Source of the DNA: Brachionus rotundiformis
Taxonomy: Eukaryota > Rotifera > Eurotatoria > Ploima > Brachionidae
Direction: 5' to 3'
Length of the DNA: 64,000 nt
Assembly (NCBI GenBank): GCA_016802295.1
Contig: JAESIW010000138.1
Span: forward strand, 443,904 to 507,903
The stretch's first letter is position 1. The number at the start of each line of letters is the position of its first letter. The notes under the pieces are model-generated. The model did no database searches, was not told the DNA's origin, and saw only the letters and a program-made list of their open reading frames with translations. Shown one piece after another: positions 33,407 to 47,204 of the stretch. The position numbers and the translations under genes are program-made.

Positions 33407-36400
33407 ATGGAGCCTATCGACTATGAAAAGTTCATTATTACCAATCGGAACGAGTTGGAGAATGATCCCCTCAGACACACCATTCTCTATCCATCAGATG
33501 ACATTGAGCTTGTCGAAATACAGAAAAAAATAAGCACCCTCGATTTTCCAAAGCCAGAAATCGAGTAATTTGACTTAATTGAATATTTTTACTTTTTCTA
33601 AACAATTTGTCCAGAGCCGAACTTGACATCCATATAAGTGAATGCATCAAAAGTTATAGCTCAAATTTCCGAACCTTGCTCAAAAAGTAAAACATCCAAA
33701 GTTAAATTTAAAATTTGGTAAAATTTTTTTTTTCTAAAGCTATGAGAAATTTTCCTCATTAAATTTGATCAAGTCGAAAAAATCGGACTTGAATCGTCTG
33801 AGCAAAAAATGTGACATTCAAGAATATGAGTGTGACCAAGCATCTTCAGAGATTGTGGCACACAATTGTGAAAAAAGCGACCCACAGTCGCAACAGCGAA
33901 CAAGTTGGCTTTTGTCTGATTTAGAAAAATTGGAGCCTGATCCAATACTGAACGTTCTATTTGAACGTTTGCCGCCAGAAGTGGTTGACAAGCAGACAGA
34001 AATGCTCAGAGAGAACCAACGAATCAACTGTTTATTTCAATTTTACCCAAATCAGGACTTCACCAATGGCAATATTGTGGTCGAGAACAGGCCTAACCCG
34101 CTGCCGCCGAGGGAACACGAGTCCAACCGAGTTCTCCTCAAGTGCACGCATCTAAAATTTGACTTGGAAATCGAGCCAGTTTGGGGCTCGATGGCTCTCT
34201 ATGACCTTAAAAATAAAAAAAAAGTATCTGAAAATTTTTATTTTGACATGAATAGTGACACATTGAAACAAATGCTGAGCTCTCATCAGACTCATGAGGA
34301 CTTGTCCACTCAAGCCAAAGCTTGCATATTGAACATAACCCATGCTTCAAACGATCTGTATTTGGTGGTCAGGGTTGATAAAGTGTTGCAACAAGGTGAC
34401 ATAAGTGAATGCACTGAGCCTTATGTCAAAGCTCAGCAGCAGTCTCAAAGCTCTATTGAAAAGCTGAGTGCCAATGCTCAACAATTCTGTGAAAGACTTG
34501 GTAAATATAAAATGCCATTTGTTTGGACAGCTATCAATATTATGAGCATATTGAGCAATAATCAGACCAGTGCAGAAAATGGTGAAAAGTCGACCAGTCT
34601 TGACAGACGTTCTGCTCTTCAGCAAAGCAAATTTTATTCATCGTCTGTGAAGAATGCTTATGAAAGCTTTCGCAAGGGAGCCAGAGATGAATCGCTGACG
34701 CGGCGTGCAAGTTCCATTAAGGAGGCGGCAAAAAATGACGAAATGATCAATTTGACCAAGTTTAAGCCCATTGCAATCAGCATAAACACTTTTTTCAAGC
34801 AAGAAAGTGACAAACTATCTGACGAAGATTTGTTCAGGTGCCTAAGCGACTTGAAAAAATCGGCCAATTCCATCAAAAAGTTGAAATGTTTGCCCGGTTG
34901 TCTTAAGCTTGAGTTCTCACCATTTAGCTCAAATGAATCAAAAAGCATTCAGAATTATTTTATTCTAAGCCCCGAGCTTCAATTGATAAAATCAAATTCA
35001 CTTATTAATTCCCAAGTGACACAGGAAAAAACCCACTATCATCAGCCATTGATATTGCACAACCATCTCCTGCCCATAAAGGACTTGCTTGAGTTTTCGC
35101 CATATCCCATCTGTGAACCAAATTGCATGTATAGAAACCTATTGTACATATATCCATTGAGCATAAATTTATGTGGAAGTGGCTCGTCCAAAGGTTCAGC
35201 TAATTCGGCCGGCTCTGGCCAAAATACCACCACTAATTCGCTTCTTAACTCTTCGTCAGCTCGTAACATAGCTATTAAAATAAATCTAATGAAAGGTGAA
35301 GAGGGCGAGCACTGTGCTTTGCCAGTCATATTTGCCAAGTCATCCTCTACAACCGAATATTGTAGAGAAGTGTTTGCCAATGTAGTCTATCACAATAAAA
35401 CGCCTCAATACAGTGATGAGATTAAAATAAAACTGCCGGCGTTAATTGGCAATGCAAATTATCACTTGCTGTTCACTTTTTACCACGTTAGCTGTCAGAA
35501 TTCCAAGGATCAATTAGACACTGTAATTGGGTATAGCTGGTTGCCTTTGGAACAACAATTTCAGTATGAAACAACTGTTCAATTTGTCAACTTGAATGCA
35601 ACAGGCACGCATCCTTCCAACCCTTCTGTCAATCATGATCCTGATATGAAAAAAGGTACGCTGATTTAACTATATAGAAAAAATAATTTTTAAATTAATT
35701 TTAATTATTTAATTAAAAGAATATTATAATCTTATAATAAAAATTACTTTATTCAACTTCGTGCTTAGGACCATTGGCTATTTAAATTTTTACCATTATT
35801 AAGCATTAACTATTAATTAATGCTACAAACATATTACTTTTACAAAAGTTATATGATGTTGGTTAAAATGTTTTATTTATTAATTTGGTTACCATACAAA
35901 CATTTTCATATATTTTTATATTATGTAGTATTAGACATAAAATCAGAGATCTTAATAGGAAAATAAAGAAAAGTCTTAATCTCCATCTCCGAGGCCAAAT
36001 TGAACAAAAAAATACTATAAAAGATACACTCATATTACAATATTTTCACCATTGTCATCGAATGCTCTATTTTTTAGTTTATTAATGGTATAAAAGGACA
36101 ATAAAAGAATATTCAAATACTTGATTTTTAGAATAAAATTTCTTTAATTAATTTTGGTTAAAACTTTAAGTTAGTGTATTAACAAGTTAATTACTAAATA
36201 AGATTTTTAGATAAGAAACTAATAATTTTATTGCAGATTTTTGTTTTGATCAAAGTCTGCATAAAATCGGATAAAGAAAAAAATTTAATACGGGAATTTT
36301 AGATAAATTTTGGCAAAAAGTAAAATTCTATCTAAAATATAAAAATGAAATTACAATTTTAAATATTGAATTAAAAAAAACAAAATTTTTAATAAAATTT

Positions 36401-39400
36401 TCTATTTAAATAAAAACTGGTTTCTAATATCGAAAATAAAATGAATAAAAACTGCTAAAGCTAATATAAAAATTAAAAAAGCGAAACTTATTATTTTCTA
36501 GGAAGGATTTTAATATTGAAAAAAATGAATTAAATGATTTCAATTTTCTTAATATCAAATATTTTTTATTAATTCAGTTTCCAAAAATTAAACTTAGTTT
36601 TAATATATAATTTTTCAAATACATTTTAATTAATTTAAATTAAACAAATTTTAAAATGAAGGATCAGTCCAAGAAGTCGACAACAAACTTGGTACATTTA
36701 CCAAAACAACTCGATGTCAAATGCTCAAAAGCGGAGTTTATTCACTACCAATTACTTTTGAGAAATTACCAAATGGCTATTCAACTCTTAACTACTCCAT
36801 ATTTGACAGTTCGAACAATACCACTTCTTCGACTATTTTTGACGAGCAAATTGACAGTTTTATTGAAAATTCCAACAACAGAGATGAGAAAATTCCCTGT
36901 GCTAACATAACCAATGTTGCCACAGCAATATCTAACGCAACCAATTCAAACAATACACTCAACTCTCAAACACAAGCCCCTAATGGGCTTTCAAGCTCAA
37001 TTAATTCAAAATCATTTTTTGATATTCGTCTAAAACTTATCTCAACCATTCATACCCAAGATGTTTATTTGGAAAATTTCCTAAAATTTTCCAATTTAAA
37101 CAATCAAAATCAACAATTGGGCATTGAATTATCTAAACTGGAATTTCAATTACTAAAACAGTCATTAACAGATCTTTGTTATGTTGATACGGAAGTAATG
37201 TGCAAATTTTTAAACATAATTCTGGATAAATTGTTCAATTTAATGGTTAACACTAAAGCCATATCAAGTATATGCTTCGAAACATTGGCTAAAATAGTGA
37301 ACAGGATAAATAACCTGTCAGAATCTGAGCAAAAGCGGAGCCAATTGCTGGTTCAATATGTCAAATATTCGACCAATTTGGACTATTGTCTTTTACATGA
37401 GGATATTCTAAATGAATGGCTTAATCAAATGGGAAAAAAATTAAACCAAGAGACTCAATTGTTGAGAGATTTGTTGCTTAAAAACTCTTGGTTTTTTTTT
37501 GACATGATGCTCAAATCACTTGGACTCTTTTTACTAAAATTCAAAATGCCCATTAATTCAAATACCACTCTTAATTTAAGCTTAACTAGTAAAATAAGTA
37601 AAAAATTTTTATTTGATTTGGAAAAATTAATAAAACTATTGATTATTGAAATGATCAATATGCAACAAATTGGTCTAAATCGCATCCAACAATCATTCCG
37701 TTCATGTACCCAAGTTTATCTAAATTTAGACCAACTTAGATCTAGTGAAAAACTTTCATCTTTGTTGAGCAATTCGATATCATTTTTTATCAATGAACTA
37801 TTTTCATTGATTGACCGAGGCTACTTATTCAAACTAGTTGATCTCTATTTCTTGGAGCTTAACAAATACTTGGCAAATTTGAGCACCCAACTCAAATTGC
37901 TGAACAAAAGCTCAAACAACATGAAACAAAGTCAATTAAAATTTTTACTATTTAATTCAATTAGGGTCATTAATTCCCAACAGATAGATTTTTTGCGAAT
38001 ATTGAGCTCTAATGAACACTTTATTCAACTAAATTTACCAGTGGGTCTTGTTGATCCAAAGTTATATGAGTCCAAAGAATATTTTCATCGACACTACATA
38101 ATTGGTTTAATAATACGCCAAATATTTCGTGTACTACATTTGCCATTTAAAAATTTGCACTTTAAATCAAGTCAGCTGATACGCAACCTAATTGAGTCAA
38201 ATGATTTGGATCTTAGGTACCAGACATCTAAATTTCGTCTGGCACAGCTCTATTTTCCACTAGTAAATTTAACTCTTCATTTTATGCCATTCCTCATATC
38301 AGCTCATCAATTTAAATCATGTCATGTTAGCCACGATTTTGGACCTGAGTTTGACGCGTTTCTGAACGAGTTCAATCTTACCGAAGACAACCTTAATAGT
38401 GAAATCCTTGCCGACATGAACATCATGTTTGATCTAAATGATGATCTAAACTACCTGATTGACTTTAATGTGTTCAATCGACAAGATTTATGTGCAGATC
38501 AGACAAATTTCATATATCCTTTATTTGACAATTTTAGTCCGCCCAACCATGATGATTTGCCAAAGTTAAAAGGCAAGAAGAGCTCAGATGAATTCAATAT
38601 TTATGAGTATTTGTCTCAGAAACATTGTTTATGTAACAGTTTGTCCTTTTATCCGGACGAGTCTGGTCTTACCTTAAAAACTAGCCAAGATCTTTTAGTC
38701 TGCTTTGTATGGATAATTAAAAATTTGGAAAAAAAATTTCTTTTTAATTTGCTTTCAAACTGGAGCTTTTCAAAAATAAACAAAATTTTAGTCCTAATTG
38801 ATCTATCTGTTAATCTATTCGAGTATAGATCAGGTATATGGTCAGCATGTAGTACACAGATTGAACCAGTTTTAACAACTTATCAAATACCAAAGACCAA
38901 GTCAAAATTTAAGACCAAGATTGAAGACCTAATAACATTGGCCAATGCGGCACAAGGCTTTAAAAAGCAGCAAAAAGATGATGAAGAACCAGAGTCCAAA
39001 GTTAAGTGGCGCTCAACCAAGGACAAAGCCGATACCAACTTTATTCTCGAGGGAAACTTGGCAACTGAATTTGTTCTCACTTCTCTTGACTTTATTGATC
39101 TTATAGTCAAACTTATTCAGCTAAATCAGCACAATCAACAGAATAATTTTATATTTGAATCTAACTCACAATCACAGTTAATACTTTCCAATATAATGAG
39201 AATGGTACTTAACATTCTTAACTTGGAACAATCAACAAAATCGTTGACAAATTTATTTTCTTATCAGCGTTGTTTGGTAAGCAAATTTCCCGAACTTTTG
39301 TTTGAGGATGATAGTGAGTTTTGTTCAGACTTGTGTATGAGGCTGCTTAAACATTGCACTAGTAATCTACAATCTGTCAGGGCTCAAGCAAGTGCAAGTC

Positions 39401-41118
39401 TTTATTTTCTAATGAGACAAAATTTTGACATTGGAAACAACTTTTCACGAGTCAAAATGCAAGTCACTACATCATTAAGTACTCTAGTGGCTGGAAACAA
39501 AATTAATCCAATAAGTATTCCTAATTTGGACCCAGCTTGTCCATCACCAATCATCAACTCGGCTTTGATTGACTTTTTTAATGTAACTTGCTTAAAAAGA
39601 GCCTTGAAGACAGTGCTCTTTTATGCTGAGTCAGATTCAGAGTTGACAGAGTCAAGTTTTCCAGCTCAGGTAAAGGATTTGGTTCTCAATTTGAACACCA
39701 TTTTAAGTGACACGGTCAAAATGCGAGAGAATCAAGACGATCCAGACATGCTCATTGATTTGATGCATAGAATTGCCAATTGTTACCAAAATTCGCCAGA
39801 CATGAGACTAATTTGGCTACAAAACATGGCTCATAAGCACTTACAAAATCAAAATTTGGTCGAAGCTGGGCAATGTTTGATACATGCGGCAGCGCTTGTT
39901 GCCGAATATTTGTCCCTAATCGAAAACAAGCCCTATTTGCCAATTGGATGTGCCAGTTTTAAGACTGTAAGTGTCAATGTATTGGAAGAAAGTGCCGTTT
40001 CAGATGATGTATTGATAACACCATTCGAAGAAGGCCTGTGCACAGGCAAGTATTTTAGTGAGACTGGTCTAATAGGTCTAGTTGAACAGGCTGCGGTTTT
40101 TCTGGTTCATTCTCAGCATTATGAAGTTGCCAATCAATTGTACAAAATATTGATACCAATTTATGAGGCGCACAGAGACATAAAAAAATTAAGCCAAGTT
40201 CATAGCAAGCTACATGACTGTTTTAATAAAATATTGGTCAATAGTAATAAGCGTTTGTTTGGCACTTATTTTCGAGTTGGTTTTTATGGGGAAAAATTCG
40301 AAGATCTAAATGGAGAAGAATTCATCTATAAAGAACCTGGTATAACCAAGTTGGCAGAAATAGCTCACAGACTGGAAGGTTTTTATACGGTCAGATTTGG
40401 TATTGGAGTAGTTGAAATAATGAAAGACTCGAACAATGTTGATAAGTCTAGTCTTGATTTAATTAATAAGGCCTATATTCAAATAACCTATGTGGAACCA
40501 TTTTTTGACAGATATGAGTTGAGCAAGTGTGATAGTTTTTTTGAAAAAAACTACTCTCTCAAGAGGTTTATTTATGCGACACCATTTACTTTAGATGGTA
40601 AGGCTCATGGTCCTTTAAATCAGCAATACAAAAGGAAAACAGTTCTGACTACAGAAAGGGCCTTTCCGTATGTGAAAACTCGTGGTGTGGTCATTGATAG
40701 GCAACAATTTGTGCTTGGTCCTGTCGAAGTTGCCGTAGAAGATTTGCAAAAAAAAATTGATGAGTTAAAAAACGCCACGCACCAAGAGCCAGCTGATCCG
40801 AAAATTTTACAAATGGTACTTCAGGGATGTGTGGGAACCACTGTCAATCAAGGGCCGCTCGAAATGGCAATGACTTTTCTTCAGCCCATTTCTATAGAAA
40901 CAATCACTGAACACCATAACAAGCTTCGATTGTGCTTCAAAGAATTTTCAAGAAGATGTGCCGATGCCCTCAAGAAGAACAAAACTCTAATCGGTCCAGA
41001 CCAATTCGAGTATCAACGTGAAATGGAAAGAAATTACACAGAACTAAAGGCTAAAATTGATCCTATGATTGAGAATAAAATTTTTAAATCGTCTCAAATT
41101 AATTTAAAATCTTATTAA
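33407..41118 (+). CDS. DOCK7-like: DOCK6/7/8 (zizimin-related) guanine nucleotide exchange factor
   Basis: Exons 33407-33564, 33615-33686, 33740-35655 and 36668-41118; 6597 nt, 2198 aa, close to DOCK7 length (about 2100). The N-terminal block matches DOCK-C proteins (EPIDYEKFIITN, YPSDDIELVEI, HISECIKSYS). KKVSENFYFDMNSD, VLQQGDISECTEPY, RLGKYKMPFVWTA and FFKQESDKLSDEDLF are characteristic of DOCK6/7. DHR-1 (YRNLLYIYP, VVYHNKTPQYSDEIKIKLP) lies near residues 545-690 and DHR-2 (LMHRIANCYQNSPDMRLIWL to the C-terminus, with AFPYVKTRGVV and GPLEMAM) near 1730-2190. DHR-2 is the Rac/Cdc42 exchange domain; DHR-1 binds phosphoinositides. The third join is the weak one: the intron is about 1 kb, its donor GTACGC is poor, and three in-phase acceptors lie close together at 36667-36676. 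Without that join the gene would split in two. Confidence 0.9.
35656..36667 (+). other. Long (about 1 kb) intron of the DOCK gene
   Basis: AT-rich sequence with many stops between the DHR-1 exon and the exon resuming at LKSGVYSLPITFEKLP. A 66-codon open stretch at 35885-36085 is not recognisable. The last 40 codons before the intron also have no counterpart in the family, so the true splice boundary may be earlier. Confidence 0.5.
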
Positions 41119-42677
41119 TTTTTTTTTTAATTTTTTTAAATGTAAATTTTTTTTTCAAACAGAATCATTTTATCTTCATAATTTTATTAAGAAGACGAAA
41201 TGATGAAGTTTTGTAATTTTTTTCAAAATAAAATTTTTATTAAAGATAATTTGTTTATTTGTTTAAATCTTGTTCTTATTATTATTGATTTGGTAATTTT
41301 AAAATTTAGATTTTTTTGTCTTGAACTCTTTAATTTTAAAGAGATTTCAACGAATATTCCACTAATTTGTCATCTTAAATAGAAATTTTTTGTTTTCTTT
41401 TATTTTATTTTTGCATCAATTAACACAACATAATTGTTTTTTTGTAATATTAACTATCAATAAATAAAAATAATCCTTTTTTGTTTTTAAATTTCCTAAA
41501 AATAACATAAGTGATAATTATATACCATTTTTATTGAATTCTATCTAGATAAAGTTTTATTTGAAAATATTATGAAAAAGTTGAAATCAAATTAGTTAAA
41601 ATTATTCTAATTTATGGTTAAACATTAAACTCAATTATTTCAAATATCTGAAAATTATATCACAAAATAAATCGAATGTAAAAATTGAACATAACCAAAA
41701 CTTTAAATTTTATTTACCACTGATAAAAATTTTTCATTAAATCTTATCATAAGAATAAATAATTTTTCAAATCATACAAGATTTAAAACTTATATTCAAA
41801 CTTATACAAAATTTCAGATTTTTACTAAAATTATCTTTTATACTATTAAATGAAGCATATCGTTAGTCACCGAAATTAAAAATTCACATTATCTTTGTTT
41901 TTATTTTAAATTTTGTTTTCTTTAAGTTAGTCAAATGATTATTTCTCTATTTCATTTAAAAACTCGTGATAAAGCTGAATAAACCGTATCATGCCTAAAT
42001 TTTAGAAAATAAAAGTGTGCCTTGTAGAATTAAAGTTTTATTCAAAAATCGGTGATCCGTACATCTGATGTTAAAACATTATAAATACACATGCACTTAC
42101 TTTTAAAATTTACCACACAAATTTTGACAAAATTTTAATTTGTATAATTAATTCTTCAAAATTTAGGACTTAATTCTGATCAAAGCTCAACTGTGGCTCA
42201 GTATATCAAGAAATAGTTGAGTATTGATGAATTAAAATACCTATTTAAAAAAATTGTATTGATCTTTCTATGTTTGATTATTTTACGCTCGAATTAAAAC
42301 ATTGATGATAGCACACAACCTCCAAATTTTTTCCATATACATACCAATAATTACTAATTTGTTTAAAACTTAATTTCAAGAGTAAACATTTTGTTTTTTT
42401 TTTATTTTTTTAAAATAAAATTTGGTCCATTGTTTTCGATAAACTTAATTTTAAACAATAATATTTACTGTTTTTATGAAGAATTTTTCTAATTCAATTT
42501 AATTTATTTACAATTATAAAATTAGCCATAAAATTATATCTAATAGCTTTAGAACTCAATAAATGTAATCAAATTTTTTATTTTTTTATTCAAAAGATAT
42601 ATCTTAATTATTCGTATAAAAAAGAATTTCCATTTTTCCAATTTACTTCAAAATTTCAAAAACATGAGCCAAACGAG
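41119..42677. other. Intergenic, nothing recognised
   Basis: AT-rich spacer between DOCK and the receptor-kinase gene. Only short chance open stretches were seen. Confidence 0.65.
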
Positions 42678-42696
42678 ATGCTTTTCAAAATCCTGA
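42664..42696 (+). promoter_or_regulatory. Upstream ORF overlapping the receptor-kinase start
   Basis: An ATG 14 bases before the main start opens a ten-residue frame that ends at 42696, inside the main coding region and out of frame with it. If transcribed in the leader it could reduce translation of the kinase. Confidence 0.4.
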
Positions 42697-45600
42697 TTAT
42701 TCTCTCAACAGCATTCGTTAGCACAATTGAGTACAACTACACCATAAAAAGTTTCGATATAGATAATTCAATATGCCGAAGCTTGGTAAACTTTAGCTAT
42801 GGTTCTATTCTCGACCAAGTTTACTACAATGAACAAAATCCAGATTTATTTGAGAGAATAATTGCTGTGAAGAACAAGACCCATCTTGTAAATTTAGTCT
42901 TCGAAAAATCAAGTTTAATTAATGAATATTTAATAAAGGTGATTAGCTATAAATTTTTTAACAAGATTTTAATTTTTTTATTAACAAAAAGAAATTCGTA
43001 GATAACATTGTTTTAGTAGAGCCCAAGTGGACTTTTGGACGTTTGTATATAATGACTTATTGTACAAAAGAAAATTTAAACCGAGTATATGAAGTTGATC
43101 TAAATTTTAGAACTATTATTGAATTGGTATCATTTACTGCTTCCCAAGATGCTAAATTATTACTTACGTCTGATCCATTTCACGCTACACTAACATATGT
43201 AATTAATAACTATGTTTATTATGTAAACACTCACTACCCAAATATCACGGACGATCAATTAAAAATCAATAAACATCAGACCAATTTTACTGATTTGGGA
43301 AAAAATGAGAATTTTTATATGGACAGTGCATATTGTATTGAATCAAAATATGGACCTTTTCAGTTTGTTTTGACTTCATCAGTAATAAATGGATACAAAT
43401 CGATTCAGACCTATTTTATTAGATCTAATTCAAGATATTTTAAGTGTATAATTTATCAAAGCCAATGTACTTGTGCACCATTTAAGGATATCTCAGTCAG
43501 AAATAAGTTTATCCAAATTTCTGACTATTACACCAAGCAGCATTGTGCTGAAAAAACTGGCACTGCTTCACTTAGCTTCGAAAATAAAGTATCCCATTTT
43601 GGATCATTTAGCAAAGAATTTAATGAATGCTTGCACATTTGTTCTTTGTCAAAATGGAAAAAAGATTTAAATTATGAATTTGATTTATCAAGTCCGAATT
43701 GTGTAAACAACTTAAGACTTAGTTCATCTTTTGAACAATTTGGTATTGCTTTGGTAGAAAAAGATAATATTAAAAGTTATAAATTAAGGATTAACTATTA
43801 TAGAGAGTTAATGGACCAGCTTTTGGGAAAGTGCTCTGGTTATGAGCTTATGTATAAATATTCAGTTTATTATGGAAAATTAAACTCTTTTGAAAACATC
43901 AATAATTTTAATGATTACCAAAAAAAAGAGTCAATTGAATCCAGAATTGAGATTGATATTGATAATAGCCTAATGTATATCCTGAATGCATTGATTCAAA
44001 GTCCGTTTGATAACAAGGCTTATAATTTGGGAACATTTGTTCTTAATGATAAATTTGAAATTAGTGAAACCAGAGATTTCAATATACCTATTTTTCAAAA
44101 AGTTCTAGTCGACCCGGTGCCGGTTTTCTATGGTAAAAACTGGTTCGAACATGTATCAGCAAACGATGTGATTATTAGTCTTTTAAATCAGAGTATAAAT
44201 TTGAAAAGTCAACTTAAATATGTGTTGACTCAGATGGGTAAGTTGTTTTTATTTTATTAAATAAATTATTAATTGGTAAAAAAAATTTTAATAAATTAAT
44301 TCACAAAATATACAAAAAATACATTTTTAGGATAAAGTTTTTTCAAATCTTTTATTAAATTTCAAAATTCGACATATTATTTTATTAAACTCTTACCTTT
44401 ATTAAGATAATGGTAATACAAGAATAAAAAAGGTTTCGTTTAATAAGGATGTTTATTATTTTCAATCAAAATCACAGTCGAAGCTAAATCAAATTTTTTT
44501 CAAAATTGAGAATTTAAATGAAAATAGCCTTTATAATTTAAGAGTAAGTTTTAATGAAAATTTTACTTGGAAAAATTTTGGTTAAATGATTTTTTTTATA
44601 AAGATTATGTCTGAACCAATGCCAAATAAAGTGGCCACTGTTTCAAACACGATCACATTTAACACGTTGCGGCGACCACATTTTGAAATACTATTTATTT
44701 CGTCGGACAATGCTTATCTAAGCATAAACTTTTACTGCAAGCTGGTTCTTGAAGAGACAAATATAAATTATCATACCAAGAAAATTGAAAACGCATGTCA
44801 TTTATTTAGACTTTTTGTCAAGCAAGAAGAATCTGATGTAATTATTTTCAAATTTAAAAGAAATTTAATTTTTTTTATTTTTTTGTTAAGAATTGGTTAG
44901 AAAAAAGTGAAGTTTTGATATCAGATGAAGAAGTCAAAAGCTTACATGATGAAGTCCTAAATGTCAAAATTTATGTCAAAAATTTGGACTCATTTACAAA
45001 CTATTCAATTAGAATAGACTTAGAAACATATTATTTAAATTCCAACTCGATTCGTTTCGAGTCAAATTTGGAAATTTTGAGCTCCAATGTGACCAATTTT
45101 AGAACAAAAAAGACTTTGAAATATTATTATAGCTTTTTTTTGATCGCAACTGGATGTTTTATGTGTCTATTTGCATTGACTTTATCATTTTTAACAAGTG
45201 AATTTTTATTCATTTTATTTTTAATTTTTAAACTTTTTAAAGATTATTTGAAAAAAACAAAAAAAATTTTTTTTATGAATGTAAAATCAAAGAACGTTTT
45301 CGAATATGAGAGAGACAAATTTTTGGAAAACATGAATCCAAATTTGCTTTATTCTCTGGCAATCAAGAAGAAGTATTTTTGAAAAAATGCTGATATTTTT
45401 TTTAAAGTTTTTTTAGGGAGATTAAAAAAGAAATTATGAAACTACCAAAAATTGATGAAAAAGATCTCGAATTAATTAGACTTGTAGGCAAAGGTGCATT
45501 TGGACAGGTTTTCGAAGGAATATTAAAAATAAATGGATTGAAAACTTCAGTGGCAATTAAGGTATTTCCAATTGTATTTATAATTTATCATAATCTTTTT

Positions 45601-47204
45601 ATCTATCAAAAATAATTAATCAATTTGAGATAAACATTTTTGATTAATTGATTCGAATTTTTATGATTTGATTTTTCTGGAAAAGTTATTTAATTTTATC
45701 TTTTTATCTGCTAATGTGGTTGGAAAATTGAAAATGATGAATATGTTGAAGCAAACTTATTCTGCTCATGCATAAAATTTTTTTAAACTTAGTTTAATTA
45801 ACTCAAGAATCTTGAACTAGAAATTCTTATTATTTTCTCAATATTTCTTTAGTAATACAATTATTTTTTAATCTTTAAAAATGATAAATATTGAGATTAT
45901 AATTTTATAAATATTTGAAAATGAATAAATGAGCAAATTAAATTACAAGATTATATTGATCAATTTTTATAAATGCAGGCAATTTAATCTGTTTATTTAT
46001 AAAAAATTATCATTTTAAAATTAAGTCCTTTTTCAAATTTAGCTTTAATTTAATGAAATAAAAAAATTAACTCATGAACGATAATTTGATTTAATTTTAT
46101 CAATTTTTAATTAGAAACTGAGAGAAAGCGTTTATTCAGTCGAAAAACTTGACTTGATAAAAGAAGCCTTAGCTTTAAACTCATTTAATCATCCAAATTT
46201 GCTTAAATTTTATGGTATTTGCATTAAAAAAAATCAATTTAATGAAATTGAAATTAAATATATTATAACTGAGCTAATGAATCATGGGGACTTGTTAAAT
46301 TTTTTGAGATTATGCCGAAAGACCAAACAAGTATAATCTATAAAAAAATCAAAAAAATAATATTAAATCCTTAACAAATTAAGGGCCTTGAATATAAAAA
46401 AGCAATTAAAATTTTTTTGGATATTTCGAATGCATGCTCGTATTTGGAAAGTAGAGGATTCATACACAGGTTAATTAAAGAATGATTTACTTAATATTAT
46501 TGTTGAATAAAGATTTTTTAATTTTGTTTTACAGAGACCTTGCAGCTCGTAATTGTCTAGTGCACATTGACCCAGAGCTAAAATTGGCAAGCTTGCAAGT
46601 GAAATTAGGTGATTTTGGGATGGCGCATGAGCTCTATTCTGCACCAATCAAAGACTATTACAAACAAGTTAACCATATAAACAAATTGCTTCCGATTAGG
46701 TGGATGAGTCCTGAGGCGATTTGTGACGGAGTTTACTCGTCCAAATCGGATGTGTGGGCTTTTGGTGTAATTATGTGGGAAGTTTTGACTCTTGGCTTTC
46801 AACCCTATTTTGGAAAAGACAATCTCCAAGTAATTGAGTATGTAAAATCCGGAGGAAAACTGAAGATACCCGAAAAATGTCCTATCGAGATGTATTTAAC
46901 ATTTTTAAAAAAATATTTATATTTAATTTTATAATTAAGAAATAATTTGATGATTAGCTGTTGGGACAGCTGTGCCGCCAAGAGACCAACTTTTATAAAA
47001 ATATCAAATGACTTGAACAACATTAGTGCAGTAGATGTTGATCAGAACAAAAATGTGATACCAATTTTTGATGACACATATTTTAATCATCAGTCCCAAA
47101 TTAAGAGATCTTATTGCAGTGAATTCGACGAAGGCTTTAGTGATGTGTTTAGTGAGACTCTGGAGGGTAGTTTAAATAAGGAAAATAAATCTTTTATTAA
47201 TTAA
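42678..47204 (+). CDS. ROS1/sevenless-like receptor tyrosine kinase
   Basis: Exons 42678-42938, 42992-44237, 44407-44543, 44604-44837, 44891-45372, 45417-45561, 46115-46330, 46384-46469, 46535-46891 and 46940-47204; 3429 nt, 1142 aa. A signal peptide (LFKILIILSTAFVS) precedes an ectodomain with a possible beta-propeller-like part and at least one fibronectin-III-like segment. A membrane span follows at about residues 705-735 (FFLIATGCFMCLFALTLSFL). The kinase has GKGAFGQVFEG, SVAIK, IHRDLAARNCLV (across a splice), LGDFGMA, a DYY pair in the activation loop, PIRWMSPEAICDGVYSSKSD and CWDSCAAKRPTF. These follow ROS1/sevenless most closely, with ALK/LTK next. ROS-family receptors are over 2000 aa, so this ectodomain is strongly shortened. 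All catalytic residues are present, so it should be active. The ligand is unknown. Confidence 0.85.
45562..46114 (+). other. 553-bp intron in the receptor-kinase gene
   Basis: It splits the kinase after the VAIK lysine strand; phase 0 on both sides. It is much longer than the 44-65 bp typical of this gene. No nested gene was found in it. Confidence 0.75.

Noticed and set aside
35885..36085. 66-codon open stretch within the DOCK intron as a nested gene or transposon piece.
   Set aside because: No motif recognised; low-complexity Lys/Ile content fits chance.
44544..44603. A 23-bp intron after an exon continuing to about 44580 in the receptor-kinase gene.
   Set aside because: A GTAAGT donor at 44544 gives an ordinary 60-bp intron in correct phase and a sensible FNIII-like join.
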